Positions 7,321-15,687 of a DNA stretch of 20,549 nucleotides are shown here, piece after piece; positions within the stretch are counted from its first letter, which is position 1; every line of letters begins with the position of its first letter. The notes below the pieces were generated by a model. It was not told where the DNA came from. It searched no databases and worked only from the letters and a program-made list of their open reading frames with translations. This DNA is from Lentisphaeria bacterium UBA1776. GTDB taxonomy: Bacteria > Verrucomicrobiota > Lentisphaeria > Victivallales > Victivallaceae. The DNA is taken from contig DCGO01000113.1 in assembly GCA_002314605.1 (NCBI GenBank), positions 1 through 20,549 of the forward strand, read 5' to 3'. The translations under genes were made by a program, and so were the position numbers.

Positions 7321-7434
7321 AGCAACAGTCAGGAAGACGCCAAAAAAGCGCCTGGGCTCTTCAAAGACTGTAATCTGCCCATGAGTCCCAAGGCGAAGAA
7401 GTACGAAAAAGATATCCGGGAACTGACCGAATAA
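7321..7434 (+). pseudogene. Remnant: last 37 codons and stop of a third TPR gene
   Basis: Translated from 7321 in frame this gives DAKKAPGLFKDCNLPMS..., ending KAKKYEKDIRELTE and a TAA stop. It aligns codon by codon with the last 38 codons of TPR1 (4872-4985, DNAKKALELFKKYNLPMT... KAKKYEKDIKELTE). The frame is intact with no internal stop, but there is no start codon, ribosome binding site or upstream part. The missing equivalent of 3224-4871 (box -10, pseudopilin and most of the TPR gene) appears to have been deleted in one step, with AAC at the junction. Confidence 0.85.
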
Positions 7435-7497
7435 GCACTTTGCGTTATGGCGTTTCTCCCGTTCCCGCGGCAAAGGGGAGAGGACGGAAGCGATATG

Positions 7498-7541
7498 GAG
7501 ACAACACACCGGCCGGGCCCGGCGCGGCGGTCTCTTTTTTT
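7498..7541 (+). terminator. Intrinsic-terminator-like hairpin upstream of beta-helix A
   Basis: GAGAC (7498-7502) pairs with GTCTC (7530-7534) around a very GC-rich interior that includes GCCGGGCCCGGC. The second arm is followed immediately by seven T residues. It would end transcripts coming from the GH63-like operon. It stands only about 40 bases before the beta-helix A start, leaving little room for a separate promoter, so it may also act as an attenuator in a leader. Confidence 0.6.
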
Positions 7542-7582
7542 CGGACAATGACAAATTCCGGTCAAAACAGAAGGAGCGTGTG

Positions 7583-9574
7583 ATGGGAGAAAAGATCAGG
7601 GTTTTTCTGGCGGTTCTGTTCGCCGGATGTCTGCTCTGCGCGGCGGAAGTGCCGGAAGTCGTCAACGCCTCCAGTTTCGGCTTCAACGCCGAAGATGCCA
7701 CCGGGTGTCTGCAGAAAGCCATTGACTCCGGGGCAAAAAAAGTCATCATCGAAAACATGGGCTCCCCCTGGATCGTCCGCCCCCTGAAACTGCGAAGCAA
7801 TCTGCACCTCTTTTTCAAGGCCGGGGCCGTGGTGGAAGCCAAACGGGGCGCGTATTACGACATCCGCGACACGGTTTTTTCCGCCAGAAACTGCCACCGG
7901 ATCACTCTGGAAGGGGAAAAAGACGCCGCCATCCGGATGCACAAAAAAGATTACCAGAACCCGAAACTCAAGTATGCCCGTTCCCAGTGGCGCAACTGCA
8001 TCCGCCTCATCGGATGCTACAATGTGACCATCCGGAATCTCAAGCTTCTTTCCAGCGGCGGCGACGGGATCACCCTGGGCCGGAGCTACGGCAAGGACGC
8101 CCGGATCGCCTGCCGCAACGTGCTGATCGAAAACTGCCTCATCGACGACCATCACCGGCAGGGCATCAGCGTCATCAGTGCCATCGGACTTGTCATACGC
8201 AACTGCACCATCAGCAACACCCGGGGCACGGAACCGGAAGCGGGGATCGATTTCGAACCCGATTATCCCGACGAGAAATTCAATGATATTCTGATCGAAA
8301 ACTGCAGATTTACGGACAACCACTGGAGCGGGATCAACTTTTCCATTTTCACCACGACCCCTATCGACATCACCGTCCGGAACTGCACGCTGGCAAGTAA
8401 ATTCGCGGCGCCGCAGTTTTCCTTCTGCTTTCTGGAGCCTTTCGCCAAAAGCGGCGGCGGTCTGGTCCGCATCGAAAACTGCAGGGTGGAAAATACTCTG
8501 GGAAGCAGCCTCTTTTTCATGAATTTCGCCAGCGATACCAACTATCAGGTCCAGTTCAAGGACGTGGAACTCATCGAGCGGAGCGCCAGAAGCCGCAACA
8601 TCGCTCCTTCTCCCATTGTCTTCACCGCCACCAGTCCCAAAACCTCCGGCATGGGCGGCATCCATTTTGACAACGTGAAGATCACCGGCTACAAAGGAGT
8701 CCCCCTCTTCAACCTCCAGAGCATGCTGGGGGGCAAGGATGTGGAAAAGGTGACCGGCAAGGTGATCTGGAACGGCAGAACCATCGATGCTGCCGAAGCC
8801 GCTGCTGCGGATGTGGCCCTGCATCGTGCCCCCTACCGGGCGCCGCAGTTCGCTTTCCGGGCGCCGGTCAAAAAACTTTCTCCCGGCAGGACCATGTCCG
8901 CCGGCATCCGCTGGGAGAGCGACATTGTCTTCTGGGCGGTCAAAAACGAAAAAGCCTCCTTTGAGATTGAGCAGCGTTATTATGACGGCCGGCCCAATTC
9001 CGTTTTGCGGGGGAGATCGATGTCTTATATTCTGACCTCGCCTTCCGGAAAAACCGCCCCGTTGCCGGAATTCATCATTCCACAGAACGGGGCTTCCTGC
9101 GTCAAAAAATACGAATTTGTGCCGGAGGAGACCGGCCTTTACCGCCTCCGGATCCCCGTGGTCCGCAAAAAGGGCGGCGGCCGTATGGTCACCCTGTTTC
9201 ACGGTTCCCCGGCTCTCCGCTGGGGGATACAGGGGATCGCATCGCAGGAGGGGCGCTTGAGTTTCCGCAATCAGCCCGGGATGAAGTGTCCGGACACGGT
9301 TGAGGGCGTATTTGAGGTCCCGGCGGGGGTCACGGATTTCTGGATCGACTCGAACATCATGGATATTACGGTCACGGACCCCGCAGGCAGGAAATACACG
9401 GTCCCCCGGGCCAGGTCCCAGCAGCAGCGGCTGTCCATCCGCCGGGCCAATGGCACAAAAACGGAAGTGTGGAAACTCAAAGTGGAAAAATTCGTCACAC
9501 TGGAATTTCTCTTTTCCGGGAATCTTCCGGGGATCTTTTCGCCGGATGAAGGCCGGCTTCCACGCGTCCGGTGA
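7583..9574 (+). CDS. Secreted right-handed beta-helix protein A (pectate-lyase-like fold)
   Basis: This 663-aa protein has a signal peptide ending near LLCAAE. About residues 30-410 form a right-handed parallel beta-helix. An N-terminal cap (FGFNAEDATGCLQKAIDSG, PWIVRPLKL) resembles the Pectate_lyase_3 start, and coils follow with repeated I-x-N-C/N-x-x-I steps, SSGGDGI at about 158, DDHHRQGISV at about 190 and GTEPEAGIDFEP at about 214-225. The C-terminal 240 residues look like beta-sandwich material, perhaps for carbohydrate binding. The ATG at 7583 is preferred over the GTG at 7580 because AAGGAG lies about six bases upstream and paralogue B starts equivalently. By eye it is about 80% identical to C over the helix. 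It is probably a polysaccharide lyase or hydrolase acting outside the cytoplasm, but catalytic class and substrate are unknown. Confidence 0.85.
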   Translation: MGEKIRVFLAVLFAGCLLCAAEVPEVVNASSFGFNAEDATGCLQKAIDSGAKKVIIENMGSPWIVRPLKLRSNLHLFFKAGAVVEAKRGAYYDIRDTVFSARNCHRITLEGEKDAAIRMHKKDYQNPKLKYARSQWRNCIRLIGCYNVTIRNLKLLSSGGDGITLGRSYGKDARIACRNVLIENCLIDDHHRQGISVISAIGLVIRNCTISNTRGTEPEAGIDFEPDYPDEKFNDILIENCRFTDNHWSGINFSIFTTTPIDITVRNCTLASKFAAPQFSFCFLEPFAKSGGGLVRIENCRVENTLGSSLFFMNFASDTNYQVQFKDVELIERSARSRNIAPSPIVFTATSPKTSGMGGIHFDNVKITGYKGVPLFNLQSMLGGKDVEKVTGKVIWNGRTIDAAEAAAADVALHRAPYRAPQFAFRAPVKKLSPGRTMSAGIRWESDIVFWAVKNEKASFEIEQRYYDGRPNSVLRGRSMSYILTSPSGKTAPLPEFIIPQNGASCVKKYEFVPEETGLYRLRIPVVRKKGGGRMVTLFHGSPALRWGIQGIASQEGRLSFRNQPGMKCPDTVEGVFEVPAGVTDFWIDSNIMDITVTDPAGRKYTVPRARSQQQRLSIRRANGTKTEVWKLKVEKFVTLEFLFSGNLPGIFSPDEGRLPRVR

Positions 9575-9587
9575 TGCGGAAACCATG

Positions 9588-9647
9588 ATGAATATATATG
9601 TTTTTCGAAAAAAAGAACATTCTAATTTCCGGTTTCCGCAGTATATT
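9588..9647 (+). promoter_or_regulatory. Conserved promoter/operator box, copy 3 (intact)
   Basis: Bases 9588-9622 are identical to 3193-3227. After a 16-bp spacer unlike that of copy 1, CAGTATATT recurs at 9639-9647. TATATT lies 51 bases before the ATG of beta-helix B, close to the 57 bases in copy 1. The element fills the 124-bp gap between beta-helix A and B and probably starts the long operon from B to the ConA-like gene. Confidence 0.6.
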
Positions 9648-9698
9648 ACGCATCAGTTATTAAAATCGTAATGGTATTCAAACAAAAAGGAGTGAGTT

Positions 9699-11732
9699 AT
9701 GGGAAAGAGGCTCAGTATTTTTCTGTCGGTCCTGTTTGCTGGGGGAATGCTCTGCGCCGCAGAGGGCACGGTAAAGGCCTCCAGCTTCGGGTTCAATGCC
9801 GAGGATGCCACAGAGTGTCTTCAGAAAGCGCTGGATTCCGGGGCGAAAAAAGTCATTGTGGACAACGTGGGGAAACCGTGGGTCGTCCGGCCCCTGAAAC
9901 TCCACGGCAACCAGACCGTCCATTTTGAGAAAAACGTGCTGGTGATCGCCAAAAAAGACGAATTCAAAGCGAAGAACGACTGCCTTTTCACGGCACGTCA
10001 TGCAGACCATCTCGTATTGGAGGGCGAAGCGGGCGCCACCCTCATGATGCGCAAGAAGGATTATCTCGACTTTTCCAAGTATGAAAAAGCGGAATGGCGG
10101 AGCATCCTGAATCTGCTCGGCTGCAGCGATGTGACCGTCCGGGGCCTGAAATTGGCCTCCAGCGGCGGCGACGGCATATATATTTCCGACGGCGGCTATC
10201 AGCGCCCCATGTGCCGGAACATCCTCATCGAAAACTGCGTCATTGACGACAATCACCGGCAGGGTATCAGTGTCATCAGCGTCATCGGGCTCACCGTCCG
10301 GAAGTGCATCATCAGCAATACCTTCGGTACCGAGCCCCAGGCCGGGATCGACTGCGAGACCAACAACCGTCAGGAGTATCAGCAGAACATTCTGGTGGAA
10401 GACACGGTTTTCCGCGGCAACGGCGGCGGCGGATTCGTCTTTGCGTCCGTTTCCGTGCATCCGGTTTCCGCCCTTGTCCGCAACTGCACGTTTGACAGGG
10501 ATTACCTCTGCGCCGTCATGTTCAGTCGCGGCGGCGACTGTCCCACCACCGGCAAACTCCGGGTGGAAAACTGCAAGATCAATGTTCTGGTCGGGAATTA
10601 CCCCAGGTGGTACGCCGACGGGCGGCCCTGCACCACGATCCCCTTTTACTACATGAATACCGGTTCCGGCATTTTTGACGTGGAGGTCGAGAATGTGGAG
10701 ATCAATGCTCCCGATATTCCCCTCAAGCGCCGGATCTCGCCGCTTTCATTCTTCTACACCACACTGTGGGCCAACAAAACCGGCAAAAACACCTACAAAA
10801 ATGTGACGGTCAGGGGGTTCAAAGACGTGCCATTGATCTACCTCGGTGACTGGACCGGAAAACTGCCCCTCATCAATGTGGAAGGCTCCGTCAACTTCAA
10901 CGGGAGAAAGACGGATCTGGCGACATACATCCGGGAGCAGAAGCTCGATCAGACCGTGGAATCCCGGACTGCCCCCGTTGCCAGAGCCAGAGTCGCCGAT
11001 CTGGCGCTGCCGCAGCCTTTCCCGGCAAAATCCGCCCCGGCGGTTGTCAATCCCAAACTGAATCTGACCATCGGCGAAAACGAGGGCCGCAGACTGGAGG
11101 GGCTGCACCGGCCGGAATTGCGGACCAACTTCAAGATGTTCTTCCTCGGGAAGAAGGGCATGACCACCAAATTCAGGACCAACGTCTTCGTAAGCCAGTA
11201 TGAACGCTGGGACGTGAAGGCGTTTCTCACCGACGGCAAAGGACACCACATCCGCCTCGGCGCCTTCAAGGCGGGGATGAACGATTTCAGCGTCACCTGG
11301 CCGGAAGACGGCGTCTATATGCTCCACTTCCTCTCCCGGGGCTGCCGGCTGAAACTGGTGAGCGGGGAAAATCTCTTCCCGTCCTTCGCCCAGAGTCCGG
11401 CCGGGAAAAACTGGTTCAATTTCATTTACCTGCCGAAGAAATACACCGGATACTTTGAGGTCCCGGCCAAGGTGAGGAAATTCACCGTCAGTGTCAGCGG
11501 GGATCCCATGGAGCCCACTTCCGTGGAGTTCCGGGACGCTTCCGGCAAGGTGGTGAAAGCGCTTTCCGGCTTTGACCGGCCCTCCGCCATGGAACTGGAA
11601 AAGACAAGTGACAAGCGGGAAATCTGGAGCTTCACGCTCCTGGATTCCGTGGAAGATGTGAATATCCGTTTCCACCAGCCCCTGAACGGCGTCTGGGCGG
11701 AAGACCCTGCATATCTCCCGGTACAGAAGTGA
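9699..11732 (+). CDS. Secreted right-handed beta-helix protein B
   Basis: This 677-aa paralogue of A and C has the same signal-peptide style (LFAGGMLCAAEG), the same N-terminal cap (ASSFGFNAEDATECLQKALD, PWVVRPLKL) and the same core landmarks: SSGGDGIYI, DDNHRQGISVIS and GTEPQAGIDCET at about 209-220. It is clearly more distant, with different loops (for example the RGGDCPTTGK region) and a C-terminal part that does not align readily with A and C. In the acidic motif, FEP of A and C becomes CET. AAGGAG precedes the ATG at 9699, which stands behind promoter box 3. It probably degrades a different linkage or decoration of the same polymer; this is inference. It is 20 bp from the TPR2 gene. Confidence 0.85.
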   Translation: MGKRLSIFLSVLFAGGMLCAAEGTVKASSFGFNAEDATECLQKALDSGAKKVIVDNVGKPWVVRPLKLHGNQTVHFEKNVLVIAKKDEFKAKNDCLFTARHADHLVLEGEAGATLMMRKKDYLDFSKYEKAEWRSILNLLGCSDVTVRGLKLASSGGDGIYISDGGYQRPMCRNILIENCVIDDNHRQGISVISVIGLTVRKCIISNTFGTEPQAGIDCETNNRQEYQQNILVEDTVFRGNGGGGFVFASVSVHPVSALVRNCTFDRDYLCAVMFSRGGDCPTTGKLRVENCKINVLVGNYPRWYADGRPCTTIPFYYMNTGSGIFDVEVENVEINAPDIPLKRRISPLSFFYTTLWANKTGKNTYKNVTVRGFKDVPLIYLGDWTGKLPLINVEGSVNFNGRKTDLATYIREQKLDQTVESRTAPVARARVADLALPQPFPAKSAPAVVNPKLNLTIGENEGRRLEGLHRPELRTNFKMFFLGKKGMTTKFRTNVFVSQYERWDVKAFLTDGKGHHIRLGAFKAGMNDFSVTWPEDGVYMLHFLSRGCRLKLVSGENLFPSFAQSPAGKNWFNFIYLPKKYTGYFEVPAKVRKFTVSVSGDPMEPTSVEFRDASGKVVKALSGFDRPSAMELEKTSDKREIWSFTLLDSVEDVNIRFHQPLNGVWAEDPAYLPVQK

Positions 11733-11752
11733 TTTTAAGAAAGACAACTGCT

Positions 11753-12634
11753 ATGAAAAGATCGCTGTTTCTCGCCTTTTTCTGCATTGGTTTTGCTGCG
11801 GCTGCCGCCGATAACAGCAAGGCCTTGCCTGACGCCGCCAAAAAGCCGGTTCAGGCGGCTGCATGCCGTGCCGGGAAGGCTCAATGCGCGGCAAAACCCG
11901 CCGACCGGCTCCATGCCATCCAGAAGGCGGCCCGGCAGCTGATCCGCGCCCGGAAAAAGGCCGAGGCAAAGAAAATGCTTCTTGCTTTTGCGGAAGACCG
12001 GAGCAATCCGGCAATCAACCGGACCATGGCCTATCTGGACTGCGTCCGGACCACGGATGACGGCGGGGAAAAACTCCGGTTTCTGGATGCGGGCATTGCC
12101 CTCAACTCCGGCAGCTGGCCGGAAGCCGCCTGTCACAACGAAAAAGGCAAGCTCCTGCTCGCCCGGAAGAAATATCCGGAAGCCGTCGCCGAGTTCAAAC
12201 TGGTTGCGGGGCAGGTCTCGTATCCGGTCCCTTCGCGGGCGGCGGCCTGCATGGGGCTTGCCTCGGCGGCCGTTCAGCAGAAAGATTACGCAGGAGCCCA
12301 TCGTTATTACGGGTGCATCCGGGAATTCAGCAGGGAAAACCCGAAATTTGTTTCTCTGGATGCCATGAAAGGCGAAGCCGCGCTCTTCTATCTGGAGCGG
12401 AAATATGAAGAGGGGAACTCCATCAGTCTCGCCATCGCCGGAAATCCGAAATTTTCCGCCCGGGAACGGGAAAAAGCACTTGGCGAACTGATCGAGACGG
12501 AGTACAACCGACGCAATGATCCCGCGGCGGCCAGAACGATGCTGAAGAAAACCGAACCCCTGAAGCTGAAACATTCCTCCCGGGTCCGGAAGATCACAAA
12601 AGACATCAGATATCTGTTTGACGAGGAGAATTGA
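11753..12634 (+). CDS. Secreted TPR-like repeat protein (TPR2)
   Basis: This 293-aa paralogue of TPR1 has a signal peptide (MKRSLFLAFFCIGFAAAAA) and then helical repeats. Shared positions with TPR1 include RTMAYL-x-C, EKLRFLDAGIAL against EKIKYLDTGLSL, KKYPEAVAEF and KDYAGAHRYY. The region after the signal peptide (about 22-55) is Ala/Cys/Lys-rich and may be a flexible linker. The ATG at 11753 gives the proper signal peptide; a GTG at 11729 overlapping the previous stop would add eight residues. The ribosome binding site is weak. Its last codons contain GAGGAG, which serves beta-helix C three bases later, so TPR2 and C are coupled. It may scaffold or chaperone the beta-helix proteins in the envelope. 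Confidence 0.78.
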   Translation: MKRSLFLAFFCIGFAAAAADNSKALPDAAKKPVQAAACRAGKAQCAAKPADRLHAIQKAARQLIRARKKAEAKKMLLAFAEDRSNPAINRTMAYLDCVRTTDDGGEKLRFLDAGIALNSGSWPEAACHNEKGKLLLARKKYPEAVAEFKLVAGQVSYPVPSRAAACMGLASAAVQQKDYAGAHRYYGCIREFSRENPKFVSLDAMKGEAALFYLERKYEEGNSISLAIAGNPKFSAREREKALGELIETEYNRRNDPAAARTMLKKTEPLKLKHSSRVRKITKDIRYLFDEEN

Positions 12635-12637
12635 AGT

Positions 12638-14626
12638 ATGAAAATGTTATCCGGTATTGTTTTTTTCCTTTGCGGGGTGCTGCTCTGCGCGGCGGAAGCT
12701 CCGGCGGTGGTCAGCGCGTCTTCTTTCGGGTTTGACGAAAAGGACGCCACGGAGTGCCTGCAGAAGGCCATTGATTCCGGTGCCCAAAAAGTCATTGTCG
12801 AAAACATGGGGAAACCCTGGATCGTCCGGCCGCTGAAACTCCGCAGCAGACTGCACATGCTCTTCAAGGCCGGTGCCGTGGTGGAGGCCAAGCGGGGAGA
12901 GTATTACGATATTCACGCATCGCTCTTCACGGCCAAAAACTGCAACCGGATCACCATGGAGGGCGAAAAGGGTGCCGTTCTCCGGATGCAGAAAAAGGAT
13001 TATCACAATCCCAAACTCAAGTACGCCCGTTCCCAGTGGCGCAACTGCATCCAGCTGGACGGGTGCTACAATGTGACCATCCGGAACCTCACCATCGCCT
13101 CCAGCGGCGGCGACGGCATTTATCTGGGGCGGACCTACGGGGAAAACGGCCGGATCGCCTGCCGGAACATCCTCATCGAAAACTGTCTTATCGACGATCA
13201 TCACCGGCAGGGGATCAGCGTGATCAGCGCCATCGGTATGACGGTCCGCAACTGCACCATCAGCAACACCCGGGGCACGGAACCGGAGGCGGGAATTGAC
13301 TTCGAGCCCAACTATCCGGATGAAAAATTCAACAACATTTTGATCGAAAAATGCAGATTTGTGGACAACCACTGGAGCGGGATCAATTTCTCCATTTTCA
13401 CCACGACCCCCATTGACATCACCGTCCGGGACTGCACGCTGGTGAGCAAATACGCTCTGCCGCAGCTGACGTTCTGTCTTCTGGAACCCTTCGCCAAAAG
13501 CGGCGGCGGCACCGTTCTCATTGAAAACTGCAAGGTGCAGAACACCCTGGGGAGCAACCTCTCCTTCATGAACTTCGCCAGTGACACCAATTATCAGGTG
13601 AATTTCAAAAATGTGGAACTTATAGAGAAAAACGACGGCAATACCAAAGTGGTCGCTCCTTCCCCCATCGTTTTTTCCGCCACCAGTCCCAAAACCACCA
13701 GAATGGGCGGCGTCCATTTCGACAACTTGAAAGTCACCGGCTACAAGGGGGTCCCCCTCTTCAATCTGCAAAGCATGCTGGGCAACAAGAATGTGGAAAA
13801 AGTGACGGGCAATGTGGTCTGGAACGGCAGAACGCAGGATGCCGCCAGGGTCGTTGCGGAAGATTCCGCCCTGCACCGGAAGCCCTACAAGGCCCCGAAA
13901 TTCGCCTTCCGGGAGCCGGGATCCAAACCTGCCCCCGGCAATACCATGTCCGCCGCCATCCGCTTCGACAGCGACATCGCCATCTGGGCCAAAAAGGGCA
14001 GGAAGGTCTCCTTCCGGATCGAACAGCGCTATTTTGACGGCGCACCGAATTCGATCCTGCGGGGGAAGACGATTACCTATAAACTCACCTCTCCCTCCGG
14101 GAAAACCGTGGATATGCCTTTTGTCATCCCGCAGGATAAAGTGCCCGCCTGCACGAGAGATTTCGAATTTGTCCCGGAGGAAACGGGGCTCCATTATCTC
14201 CATTTCACCCTTCTCCACCGGAAGGGCGGCTCCCGGCTGGTGGCCATGTTCCACGGCTCGCCGGATCTTGTCTGGGGAGTGCGGGGTGCCGCCGTCCAGG
14301 AGGGGCGTCTCAATTTCCGCGACCAGCCCGGCTTGAAGTGTCCGGACACGGTCGAGGGGGTCTTCGAGGTCCCGGCCGGCGTCCGGGAATTCTGGATCGA
14401 CACCGACATCATGAACTTCAGTGTCACGGATCCAGCGGGGAATGTCTATCGGGTCCCCCGGGCCAGATCCCAGCAGCAGCGGTTGAAACTCAAACGCGCC
14501 CATGCCGGAAAACCGGAGATCTGGAAGCTCAAGGCGGAAAAATTCACCTCCCTTGAATTTCTCTTTTCGGAAAATCTGCCGGGGATCCTTTCGCCGGATG
14601 CAAGCCGGCTCCCACGGGTAAAATAG
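12638..14626 (+). CDS. Secreted right-handed beta-helix protein C
   Basis: This 662-aa protein is collinear with A along its whole length, including the C-terminal beta-sandwich region with RSQQQRLKLKRA and the ending LPGILSPDASRLPRV. The signal peptide ends near LLCAAE. Core landmarks are intact: SSGGDGIYL, DDHHRQGISVIS and GTEPEAGIDFEP at about 212-223. The gene starts three bases after TPR2 stops, using GAGGAG inside the TPR2 end. A and C share long, nearly identical nucleotide tracts (for example around 7975-8010 and 13020-13055), consistent with recent duplication or gene conversion, while B between them has diverged. Substrate and catalytic type are unknown. Confidence 0.85.
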   Translation: MKMLSGIVFFLCGVLLCAAEAPAVVSASSFGFDEKDATECLQKAIDSGAQKVIVENMGKPWIVRPLKLRSRLHMLFKAGAVVEAKRGEYYDIHASLFTAKNCNRITMEGEKGAVLRMQKKDYHNPKLKYARSQWRNCIQLDGCYNVTIRNLTIASSGGDGIYLGRTYGENGRIACRNILIENCLIDDHHRQGISVISAIGMTVRNCTISNTRGTEPEAGIDFEPNYPDEKFNNILIEKCRFVDNHWSGINFSIFTTTPIDITVRDCTLVSKYALPQLTFCLLEPFAKSGGGTVLIENCKVQNTLGSNLSFMNFASDTNYQVNFKNVELIEKNDGNTKVVAPSPIVFSATSPKTTRMGGVHFDNLKVTGYKGVPLFNLQSMLGNKNVEKVTGNVVWNGRTQDAARVVAEDSALHRKPYKAPKFAFREPGSKPAPGNTMSAAIRFDSDIAIWAKKGRKVSFRIEQRYFDGAPNSILRGKTITYKLTSPSGKTVDMPFVIPQDKVPACTRDFEFVPEETGLHYLHFTLLHRKGGSRLVAMFHGSPDLVWGVRGAAVQEGRLNFRDQPGLKCPDTVEGVFEVPAGVREFWIDTDIMNFSVTDPAGNVYRVPRARSQQQRLKLKRAHAGKPEIWKLKAEKFTSLEFLFSENLPGILSPDASRLPRVK

Positions 14627-14637
14627 GACAGGAATAC

Positions 14638-15687
14638 ATGATGCAGAATCTTTCGGAACCGTTTTTTCTCTCCCCTTCAGTCTATCACAAATCATTGTTG
14701 AAGGACCTGAAGCCCGCGCTCGCATTCGGGACCCGTCCGGGCGATGCGGCGGCCCATCAGAAGACGGTCCGGAAGAAATTTGCGGAACTCATCGCCTGCG
14801 ACCCGGCGGTCCGTCCGGCGGAGCTCCCGTGGCGGTCCATCGCCCGAAAACGCTGTCCGTGGGGGGCCATTGAAAAAATCGTGTACCGCAGTGCCGATTA
14901 CTGCGATGTCCCCGCTTTCCTGTGTCTCCCGGACCACCCGGTGTCGGACACGGTCTTCATCTGTCTGCAGGGGCACAGCGGAGACGGCATGCACGTCTCC
15001 ATCTCCGCCGACCCGGAGAACTGGGATATGGAGAAGCCCGCCGCCGGGGACCGGGATTTCGCGCTTGGGTGCCTGAAGCGGGGCATTGCCGCTTTCTGCA
15101 TCGAACAGAGCTGTTTCGGGGAACGGCTGGAGAAAGTGCAGGAAAAAAAGGCCTCCGGCTTCTGCCACGACGCCGCCGTGCAGGCGCTGATGCTGGGAAA
15201 GACCCTGATGGGGGAGCGGGTGTACGATATCGCCCGCGGCATTGACTTTCTGAAGGCCCGTCCGGAGACGTCCCATGCGAAGATCGGCATTATGGGCAAT
15301 TCCGGCGGCGGCACCGTTGCCGTTTACAGCGCCGCACTGCTTCCGGAGATCGATTTCTGCATGCCCTCCTGTTCTTTCGGAGGGTATGCCGACTCCAAAA
15401 TGGCGGTCTATCAGTGTGCCTGCGGCTACATCCCCGGGATCCTGAAATACCTGGAAATGGACGATGTGATGGCCTGCTTCGCCCCCAAACCGCTGGTGGT
15501 GGTGGCGGGGAAGGAGGACCCCATCATCCCCCTGAAGAGCGTTCTCCCCGCCTTTGAGCGGGTAAAAGCGGTCTATGCCGCCATGGGGGCGGAGGCGCAC
15601 TGTCATCTGGTGATCGGCGGCGAAGGACACCGTTTTTATGCCGACGAGGCGTGGCAGGCCATGCTCCCGGAGGTTCTCCATGGGTGA
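14638..15687 (+). CDS. Alpha/beta-hydrolase, acetyl-xylan-esterase/dienelactone-hydrolase-like
   Basis: This 349-aa protein without signal peptide shows a complete serine-hydrolase triad. The nucleophile Ser222 is in the elbow GNSGGG, the acid Asp294 in GKEDPIIP, and His331 in GGEGHRF. LQGHSGDG near residues 107-114 provides the oxyanion region. The long N-terminal segment before the fold and the overall plan fit the bacterial acetyl-xylan-esterase-like group of secondary carbohydrate esterases. It would remove acyl groups from imported sugars in the cytoplasm. ATG at 14638 and ATG at 14641 are both possible, with AGGA at 14630-14633. The gene overlaps the next by eight bases. Peptidase or lactonase activity cannot be excluded. 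Confidence 0.82.
   Translation: MMQNLSEPFFLSPSVYHKSLLKDLKPALAFGTRPGDAAAHQKTVRKKFAELIACDPAVRPAELPWRSIARKRCPWGAIEKIVYRSADYCDVPAFLCLPDHPVSDTVFICLQGHSGDGMHVSISADPENWDMEKPAAGDRDFALGCLKRGIAAFCIEQSCFGERLEKVQEKKASGFCHDAAVQALMLGKTLMGERVYDIARGIDFLKARPETSHAKIGIMGNSGGGTVAVYSAALLPEIDFCMPSCSFGGYADSKMAVYQCACGYIPGILKYLEMDDVMACFAPKPLVVVAGKEDPIIPLKSVLPAFERVKAVYAAMGAEAHCHLVIGGEGHRFYADEAWQAMLPEVLHG

Noticed and set aside
7603..7632. Lipoprotein signal (FAGC) in beta-helix A
   Set aside because: Phe at -3 does not fit a lipobox, paralogues B and C lack the cysteine at this position, and all three share a normal LLCAAE cleavage region.
7562..9586. A 674-codon open frame on the minus strand opposite beta-helix A (and a similar 692-codon one at 12647-14725 opposite C)
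   Set aside because: The sense frames encode clear signal peptides and beta-helix motifs. The antisense frames follow from GC-rich codon usage, give low-complexity Arg/Gly/Pro/Asp/His-rich protein, and have no ribosome binding site or recognisable domain. Similarity between the two antisense frames simply reflects A and C being paralogues.
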